In this document: piece by piece, positions 1 through 3,845 of the stretch
How the letters are laid out: every line of letters starts with the position of its first letter
How positions within the stretch are numbered: the stretch's first letter is position 1
Assembly: GCA_003233025.1 (NCBI GenBank)
Contig: QIKS01000014.1
Coordinates: 1 to 5,621, forward strand
Direction: 5' to 3'
Length of the DNA stretch: 5,621 nucleotides
DNA from: Hellea balneolensis
Lineage (GTDB): Bacteria > Pseudomonadota > Alphaproteobacteria > Caulobacterales > Maricaulaceae
Translations under genes and position numbers: made by a program
The notes under the pieces: model-generated
Database searches by the model: none
What the model was told of the DNA's origin: nothing
Seen by the model: only the letters and a program-made list of their open reading frames with translations

Positions 1-1180
1 GCTCATACACGCTGACATGGATGCGCGATTTGGTCCATTTGCACGCATTATCGAGCAAATTACCTGCCATTTCTTCAAGGTCGTTTTTCTCGCCGCGAAA
101 TTCATGTTCGGCGTCCAGGTCAATTTGAACATCCAAGTCCTTAGCCGAATAAATGCGCTGCAAAGTCCGTGATAAACTGGACAATGTTGAAAGTATCGAT
201 GTCTTTACGCCAATACTTTGCCCCCGCGCCACGGCGCGAGCACGGCGCAAATGATGGTCAACCTGTTTGGACATAATTTCTGATTGATGTTTAACGGTGG
301 CTGCCAATTTGGATTTCCGGCCGTCTGATTCTCCCAGCAAAACCGCCAAGGGCGTCTTTAGGGCATGGGCGAGATTACCAACATGGGTGCGCGCCTGTTC
401 CACAACATTGCGGTTATGCCCAATTAGGGAATTTAGCTCATCTGCCAATGGTTTTATTTCACGGGGATAATCCCCTTCAATTTCCCCCGCCCGGCCGGCC
501 CGTACATCCGCCAACCGGTCGCGCAGATCAAACAAGGGCCGCAGCCCCATCCGCACCTGCATGAAAATGGCAGCAATCAGGCCAAGGGCCAAAATCGACA
601 TCAACCCCAAAGCAATTAACGAAAATTGTCGCACGGCCCGCGCAGCCGATCGGCGGTCTGCCGCCGCGACAATGACAACTGGTTTATCGTCCATAGACGG
701 GAAAATAACCGATTGCGCCGCCAGCCTTAAAAGCTCCCCGTCCGGGCCAATGGACACCGAGCGCACAACGTCGCCAATGCGCGATTTTATTTCCCTAGCA
801 TCTTTTACCGGCAAAACCAATGTGGCGCCGTACAGAGACGGCGACCCCATGAGCGTGTCTAATCGCCCGTCATCATTTAGCTCTCCGATCAACCAATAGC
901 GCCCCGAAAGCGCCAATTGATAACGGGGATCAATCGGTTCGCTGGAGAGCATAATTCCGCCCCCCTCGCCGGGTTCGTTTTCAACCGACGCGACCAAAGC
1001 CTGGATGGTATTGACCAAAGGATCATCAAAAATCCGGTAGGTAGAAACCCGGTAAAACCAGATGAGCGAAAAAGCAGTGAGCAATAAAACCGGCACAGCC
1101 CACAAGCTTGAAATCCGCACCAGGCGCAAAACAAGGGATCGTTCCTGTTCCCCGCGCTCAACATTGCCCGAGCCGCTCAA
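1..1180 (-). CDS. PhoQ-like sensor histidine kinase (3' end beyond window)
   Basis: Inner-membrane sensor kinase that should phosphorylate the response regulator encoded just upstream. The frame stays open to the left edge; 393 residues are visible. Seen: a hydrophobic segment at about residues 24-42, a periplasmic domain of about 145 residues, a second membrane segment at about 187-208, a HAMP-like linker (about 209-262), an H-box with the sequence NLAHALKTPLAVLL (predicted phospho-accepting His272), and an N-box containing NLLDNACKW (about 374-382). The G boxes lie outside the window. The H-box has HALKTP rather than the common HELRTP, which is typical of the PhoQ-like subgroup. The start is uncertain. 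TTG at 1180, two bases after the regulator stop, gives translational coupling but has no clear Shine-Dalgarno; GTG at 1120 would still keep the first membrane segment. Family assignment is secure; the stimulus cannot be read from the sequence. Confidence 0.9.
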   Translation of the reverse strand, partial: MSGSGNVERGEQERSLVLRLVRISSLWAVPVLLLTAFSLIWFYRVSTYRIFDDPLVNTIQALVASVENEPGEGGGIMLSSEPIDPRYQLALSGRYWLIGELNDDGRLDTLMGSPSLYGATLVLPVKDAREIKSRIGDVVRSVSIGPDGELLRLAAQSVIFPSMDDKPVVIVAAADRRSAARAVRQFSLIALGLMSILALGLIAAIFMQVRMGLRPLFDLRDRLADVRAGRAGEIEGDYPREIKPLADELNSLIGHNRNVVEQARTHVGNLAHALKTPLAVLLGESDGRKSKLAATVKHQSEIMSKQVDHHLRRARAVARGQSIGVKTSILSTLSSLSRTLQRIYSAKDLDVQIDLDAEHEFRGEKNDLEEMAGNLLDNACKWTKSRIHVSVYE

Positions 1181-1182
1181 AA

Positions 1183-1875
1183 TTAAGCTTTGCCGCTGTC
1201 GGCTTTATTGTCTGCGGCCGGATCAACCAGCCGGTAGCCAAGCCCCCTGACCGTTTCAATCCGCTCAACTCCGATTTTGCGGCGCAAGCGACCAACAAAC
1301 ACTTCAATTGTATTGGAATCGCGGTCAAAATCCTGATCGTAAATATGCTCGACAAGTTCTGTGCGCGAAATCACCTTGCCCACATGCATGGCCATATAAG
1401 ATAACAAGCGAAATTCGTGTGAGGTTAAACGGATCGGCGTGCCGTCAACAAAGGCGCGGGCAGACCTGCTATCGACCATCAAATCGCCAATGTCTATTGT
1501 GTCGGTCGTATGTCCAGCGGCGCGGCGCACAAGGGCGCGCAGGCGGGCCAAAAGTTCTTCGGTGTGGAAAGGTTTGGTCAGATAATCATCCGCGCCTGCG
1601 TCAAATCCGGCAACTTTCTCACTCCACTGATCGCGGGCGGTTAAAATCAGAACCGGGAATGTTTTGCCGTCAGCGCGCCATTTTTGCAAAATACTAATAC
1701 CGTCAATGACCGGCAGGCCCAAATCCAAAACAACCGCGTCATAAGGCTCCGTATCGCCCAAAAAATGCCCTTCCTCCCCGTCATTGGCCGTGTCAACGGC
1801 GTAGCCGGCATCTTTTAGGGCCGTGGATAGCTGTCGGGCCAAATCCGGATCATCTTCGACAATAAGAATACGCAT
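1183..1875 (-). CDS. OmpR/PhoP-family response regulator
   Basis: Cytoplasmic DNA-binding regulator of 230 residues, the usual length for the family. The receiver domain (about 1-118) shows the acidic pair D8/D9, the predicted phosphorylation site D51 in VVLDLGLP, the switch residue T79 and K101 in LTKPF. The C-terminal winged-helix domain (about 126-217) has a recognition helix around RDSNTIEVFVGRLRRKIG and the family ending TVRGLGYRL. A short polar tail follows. ATG at 1875 is preferred over the in-frame TTG at 1896 because AGGGGA sits 7 nt ahead of it and the protein then opens with the canonical MRILIVEDD. It lies 36 nt after the PepSY stop and 2 nt before the likely kinase start, so all three are probably co-transcribed. 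It resembles PhoP/QseB-type regulators; targets are unknown, but a PhoP-box-like repeat lies upstream of the operon. Confidence 0.96.
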   Translation of the reverse strand: MRILIVEDDPDLARQLSTALKDAGYAVDTANDGEEGHFLGDTEPYDAVVLDLGLPVIDGISILQKWRADGKTFPVLILTARDQWSEKVAGFDAGADDYLTKPFHTEELLARLRALVRRAAGHTTDTIDIGDLMVDSRSARAFVDGTPIRLTSHEFRLLSYMAMHVGKVISRTELVEHIYDQDFDRDSNTIEVFVGRLRRKIGVERIETVRGLGYRLVDPAADNKADSGKA

Positions 1876-1882
1876 AATATAA

Positions 1883-1888
1883 TCCCCT
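1883..1888 (-). promoter_or_regulatory. Shine-Dalgarno of the response regulator
   Basis: On the minus strand AGGGGA lies 7 nt before ATG 1875. It decides the start: the longer TTG start at 1896 would place this motif inside the coding region. Confidence 0.75.
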
Positions 1889-1911
1889 AAACTCAAGAAT
1901 TGTTCGAGAGG

Positions 1912-2262
1912 CTAATTTCTCACTCGTCCGGTACGCGCGTCAACAGAAACATCAACAATTCGTCCATTTTTTTGCTGGAGACGAACCCGATAAGCATTAC
2001 CGACCACCTTAATATTAACAAATTTCGCACCAGGATAACGGCGCTGCGCAGCGGATTTCGCCTGGCTGGCAGAAATACGGCTCTCCGCCTTACGCTGAGC
2101 ATAATGGCGAATTTCCGGGCCTGCAGGCTTGGCAATTGACGCCTCCATCCGCACAGATTTCTCCGGTTGCAGATTTGGGACGGCCACAGCCGCCGCATTG
2201 CTGGTAAACAGCAGTCCTGCGGTGAGAATAAATCCCACCATGATGGTGCGTATCACATTCAT
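1912..2262 (-). CDS. small secreted PepSY-domain protein
   Basis: Predicted periplasmic protein of 116 residues. Residues 1-25 form a clear Sec signal peptide: a short basic start, then a hydrophobic core TIMVGFILTAGLLF, then an Ala-rich SNAAA cleavage region. A linker follows, then a PepSY-like domain (about 62-115) in which a helix (ISASQAKSAAQRRYPGAK) leads into beta strands with YRVRLQQKNGRIVDVSVDARTGRV. The last part is the usual 'V.VDA.TG.V' ending. PepSY domains are known as inhibitory or ligand-binding modules, and small PepSY proteins are often encoded beside two-component systems in Alphaproteobacteria. Here the gene leads the operon, suggesting it modulates the sensor or is a target of the regulator (inference). 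The frame is open upstream to 2493, but ATG 2262 places the signal peptide at the N terminus. No Shine-Dalgarno is visible; the mRNA may be nearly leaderless. Confidence 0.88.
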   Translation of the reverse strand: MNVIRTIMVGFILTAGLLFTSNAAAVAVPNLQPEKSVRMEASIAKPAGPEIRHYAQRKAESRISASQAKSAAQRRYPGAKFVNIKVVGNAYRVRLQQKNGRIVDVSVDARTGRVRN

Positions 2263-2269
2263 AATGAGG

Positions 2270-2298
2270 GCTATATAAGCCAAGGCGCGTGAATGCAA
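2270..2298 (-). promoter_or_regulatory. putative promoter of the PepSY-regulator-kinase operon
   Basis: Minus strand: TTGCAT (2298-2293) as -35, then 17 nt to TATAGC (2275-2270) or 15 nt to TATATA (2277-2272) as -10. A start 6-7 nt after either -10 falls within a few bases of ATG 2262, so the transcript would be leaderless or nearly so. This agrees with the missing Shine-Dalgarno. Predicted by eye only. Confidence 0.4.
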
Positions 2299-2305
2299 AC
2301 TGAAT
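2289..2305 (-). promoter_or_regulatory. PhoP-box-like hexamer direct repeat
   Basis: Minus strand: ATTCAG, 5-nt spacer, ATTCAC. The two hexamers share five of six bases and repeat with an 11-nt period. The repeat ends 11-13 nt before the candidate -10 and overlaps the -35. This is the geometry known for enterobacterial PhoP boxes (hexamer-N5-hexamer upstream of the -10), although the hexamer itself differs. It could be the autoregulatory site of the response regulator encoded in the operon (inference). Confidence 0.4.
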
Positions 2306-2316
2306 AGCGTATTCAG
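2300..2316. repeat. perfect dyad, 7-3-7
   Basis: CTGAATA-GCG-TATTCAG is a perfect inverted repeat directly upstream of the -35 candidate of the PepSY operon. It shares its ATTCAG arm with the direct repeat at 2289-2305. An operator for a dimeric regulator is the simplest reading; a hairpin is less likely to matter because the site lies upstream of the proposed transcription start. Confidence 0.55.
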
Positions 2317-2380
2317 ATTGGGCATAAGGCTTGTTAATTTTAGGGTTTTGTTTGAAACGTGATTGGGGAGTAGCTCACTG

Positions 2381-2396
2381 GTCAAATAATTTTGAC
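2381..2396. repeat. perfect dyad, 6-4-6
   Basis: GTCAAA-TAAT-TTTGAC is a perfect inverted repeat. Its right arm overlaps the -35 candidate TTGACT of the DUF1801 gene (2392-2397), so a protein bound here would compete with RNA polymerase. It may be an operator; the binding factor is unknown. Confidence 0.4.
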
Positions 2397-2419
2397 TTGG
2401 AACTTTGGTGTGATAATGA
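2392..2419 (+). promoter_or_regulatory. weak promoter candidate for the DUF1801 gene
   Basis: TTGACT (2392-2397), then 16 nt, then TAATGA (2414-2419). GATAAT at 2412-2417 is a better -10 but leaves only 14 nt of spacing. Transcription would start close to ATG 2426, again with little or no leader. Assignment by eye. Confidence 0.3.
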
Positions 2420-2425
2420 TGCCCA

Positions 2426-2824
2426 ATGGCGAAAAATAGCAAAAATACACAACACCCCCACCACCTAAAATCCCGACTAGCCGAGGTTCGCAACCTTATA
2501 CTGACCTTAGCAAAAATGACAAATGATGTCGGCGAGATCGAAGAAAGTTTAAAATGGGGTCAAAAAAGCTTTGTGCCAAAACCCAAAAATGGACGCCCAA
2601 AATCAGGAACCCCGATCCGTATAGACGGCGATGAAGCGACAAATACGTACTCACTTTACGTGCCTTGCTCAACACACATAATCTCCGATTTTCGTGAAAT
2701 TCATCCAGATATATTTGCCTATCACGGCAACCGAGAAATTCGCCTGAGCCTTGATGCGCCTTTACCCAAGGTCGAGCTTGGTCTTTTTATTACAGCGGCA
2801 CTCACTTATTATTTGCCCTCTTAG
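2426..2824 (+). CDS. DUF1801 domain-containing protein
   Basis: Small cytoplasmic protein of 132 residues with no signal peptide or membrane segment. The DUF1801 (YdhG/YjhX-like) pattern is visible: a helical N-terminal part ending in EIEESLKWGQKSF (about 37-49), GTPIRI (61-66), a strand plus cysteine YSLYVPCST (75-83), then FREIHPDIFAYHGNREIRLSLDAPLP (about 89-114) and a closing helix LGLFITAALTYYL. The biochemical function of this family is not established. ATG 2426 is the first possible start after an in-frame stop at 2417-2419; no clear Shine-Dalgarno precedes it. The gene stands alone on the plus strand, divergent from the PepSY operon and convergent with the J-protein gene. A hand count over 2461-2700 gives about 44% GC (106/240), lower than the lines sampled in neighbouring genes, which may point to a separate origin. 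Confidence 0.85.
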   Translation: MAKNSKNTQHPHHLKSRLAEVRNLILTLAKMTNDVGEIEESLKWGQKSFVPKPKNGRPKSGTPIRIDGDEATNTYSLYVPCSTHIISDFREIHPDIFAYHGNREIRLSLDAPLPKVELGLFITAALTYYLPS

Positions 2825-2828
2825 GCAA

Positions 2829-3740
2829 TTAAAGTTTAATCCCCAACCTTGGATTGTCCTGATCATCTGCTGATTTTATGCAAACCTGCAAATCTTCGTC
2901 AATAATATCCGGCAATTGAATGAGAATACGCAGCAATAAATCGCCTTCTTTTGCGGTTTTACTGCGTACTCCCTTACCTTTGAGCCGCAAAATTTTGCCT
3001 GAACTTGTCCCCGGCGCAATTTTCAAACTTAGCTTTCCGTGCGGCGTTGGCACATCTATTTTTGCGCCCAATACGGCTTCTTTAAGCGTGACCGGTAAAT
3101 CCAGCCGCAAGTTTTGCCCTTCGCGCTTTAAATATTTGTGGCTCGCTACTTTAATGGTGATTTTCGCGTCGCCCGGCGGGCCGTTATGGGCGCCCGGCTC
3201 GCCTTTACCCCGCAAGCGCAAGAGACTACCGTCCGCCGTGCCCATGGGGATATTGATCTTGAGAGATTTGCCGTTGGCCAACCGCACTTGCTTGATCACC
3301 CCCCGGACAGCGTCAGGCAGGCTTATCTTTAAATGATAGCCAATATCAGCCCCCTTTTGCGGCGCCATTTGTGCGCGGCCAAAAGAGTGCGCATTTTGTT
3401 GCCCGCCCATTTGCATGCCAAAGAGCGACGAGAACAAATCGTTCATACCCATGCCGTCTTGCGGCCCATGCCCCTGGGATGCACCTCGATACCCACCGCC
3501 AAATGGATTTTTTTGATTGCCCGACGCATCGACACGGCCACTATCATATTGTGCGCGCAATTTCTTATCGGACAACAAAGAATAAGCCGCAGACATTTCT
3601 TTAAATCTCTCCGCCGCCTTGGCATCGTCGGGCTTGACATCGGGGTGTAATTTCTTCGCCAAAGCACGGTAAGCCTTGCTGATTTCCGCCTCGCTTGCAC
3701 CACGTTTTACGCCCAGTAATTTATAAGGGTCTTTCGCCAC
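2829..3740 (-). CDS. CbpA-like J-domain co-chaperone (class B DnaJ)
   Basis: Cytoplasmic co-chaperone of 303 residues, close to E. coli CbpA (about 306). It should stimulate DnaK ATPase and deliver substrates. The J domain (about 4-67) carries the invariant HPD at 32-34. A Gly/Met-rich linker (about 80-130, with GGGYRG, DGMGMNDLFSSLFGMQMGG) follows, then two C-terminal substrate-binding domains: CTD1 from YHLKISLPDAVRGV (about 135) with RLRGKGEPG, and CTD2 from LRLDLPVTLKEAVLGA (about 211) with RLKGKG. No CxxCxGxG repeats are present, so this is not the zinc-finger DnaJ. GTG 3740 is chosen because AAGGAG lies 6 nt before it and the sequence then begins VAKDPYKLLGV; an upstream ATG at 3779 would add 13 unrelated residues. 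The gene follows the tail gene in the same direction after 72 nt. Its Shine-Dalgarno is inside a strong inverted repeat. Family is certain; the link to the tail gene is not. Confidence 0.95.
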   Translation of the reverse strand: MAKDPYKLLGVKRGASEAEISKAYRALAKKLHPDVKPDDAKAAERFKEMSAAYSLLSDKKLRAQYDSGRVDASGNQKNPFGGGYRGASQGHGPQDGMGMNDLFSSLFGMQMGGQQNAHSFGRAQMAPQKGADIGYHLKISLPDAVRGVIKQVRLANGKSLKINIPMGTADGSLLRLRGKGEPGAHNGPPGDAKITIKVASHKYLKREGQNLRLDLPVTLKEAVLGAKIDVPTPHGKLSLKIAPGTSSGKILRLKGKGVRSKTAKEGDLLLRILIQLPDIIDEDLQVCIKSADDQDNPRLGIKL

Positions 3741-3746
3741 CAATAT

Positions 3747-3752
3747 CTCCTT
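3747..3752 (-). promoter_or_regulatory. Shine-Dalgarno of the J-protein gene
   Basis: AAGGAG on the minus strand, 6 nt before GTG 3740. It decides the GTG start. All but its last G lies inside the 10-bp arm at 3748-3757, and that G can form a G-U pair, so the site is fully occluded if the hairpin forms. Confidence 0.8.
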
Positions 3753-3798
3753 CCCCCCTATGTAAGGCGCACAGCGCAAATCACAAGTGGGGGAAGGA
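3748..3798 (-). promoter_or_regulatory. RBS-sequestering stem-loop before the J-protein gene
   Basis: In the minus-strand transcript TCCTTCCCCC (3798-3789) is perfectly complementary to GGGGGAAGGA (3757-3748). The loop is 31 nt and itself contains a GCGC-UGU-GCGC mini-stem. The 3' arm includes the Shine-Dalgarno. The complementarity is seen directly; its role in limiting translation is inferred. Confidence 0.5.
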
Positions 3799-3845
3799 AG
3801 ATTGAACCTCGGTTACAAAACCACGCTTATCTGCCCCCCTTCCCC
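3790..3845 (-). repeat. alternative, mutually exclusive helix
   Basis: GGGGAAGG (3845-3838), inside the last codons of the tail gene, pairs perfectly with CCUUCCCC (3797-3790). Three more pairs (two G-U and one G-C) can extend it to 3835/3800. It uses the same pyrimidine strand as the RBS-sequestering hairpin, so only one can form at a time. The tail-gene stop codon (3815-3813) lies in the loop. Confidence 0.4.

Noticed and set aside
561..899. Plus-strand open frame of 112 codons
   Set aside because: It is fully antisense to the histidine kinase, whose domains are clear, and its Arg/Ser-rich product resembles no family I know.
889..1164. Minus-strand frame starting at an ATG close to the expected kinase start
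   Set aside because: It is out of frame with the membrane segment, HAMP, H-box and N-box; the kinase frame starts at TTG 1180 or GTG 1120.
2332..2354. TGTTAA and TGTTTG as an enterobacterial-type PhoP box
   Set aside because: The half-sites are 17 nt apart rather than 11 and match poorly; the ATTCA repeat at 2289-2305 fits much better.
2263..2493. N-terminal extension of the PepSY protein to 193 residues
   Set aside because: It would bury the signal peptide about 77 residues inside the protein, run over the promoter and dyads, and overlap the start of the divergent DUF1801 gene.
2828..2840. ATTAAA-G-TTTAAT as a bidirectional terminator
   Set aside because: A one-base loop is not possible without opening the stem, the arms are all A/T, and no U-tract follows.
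2920..3336. Plus-strand frame of 138 codons opposite the J-protein gene
   Set aside because: It is a shadow of the well-conserved C-terminal domains of the J-protein on the other strand.
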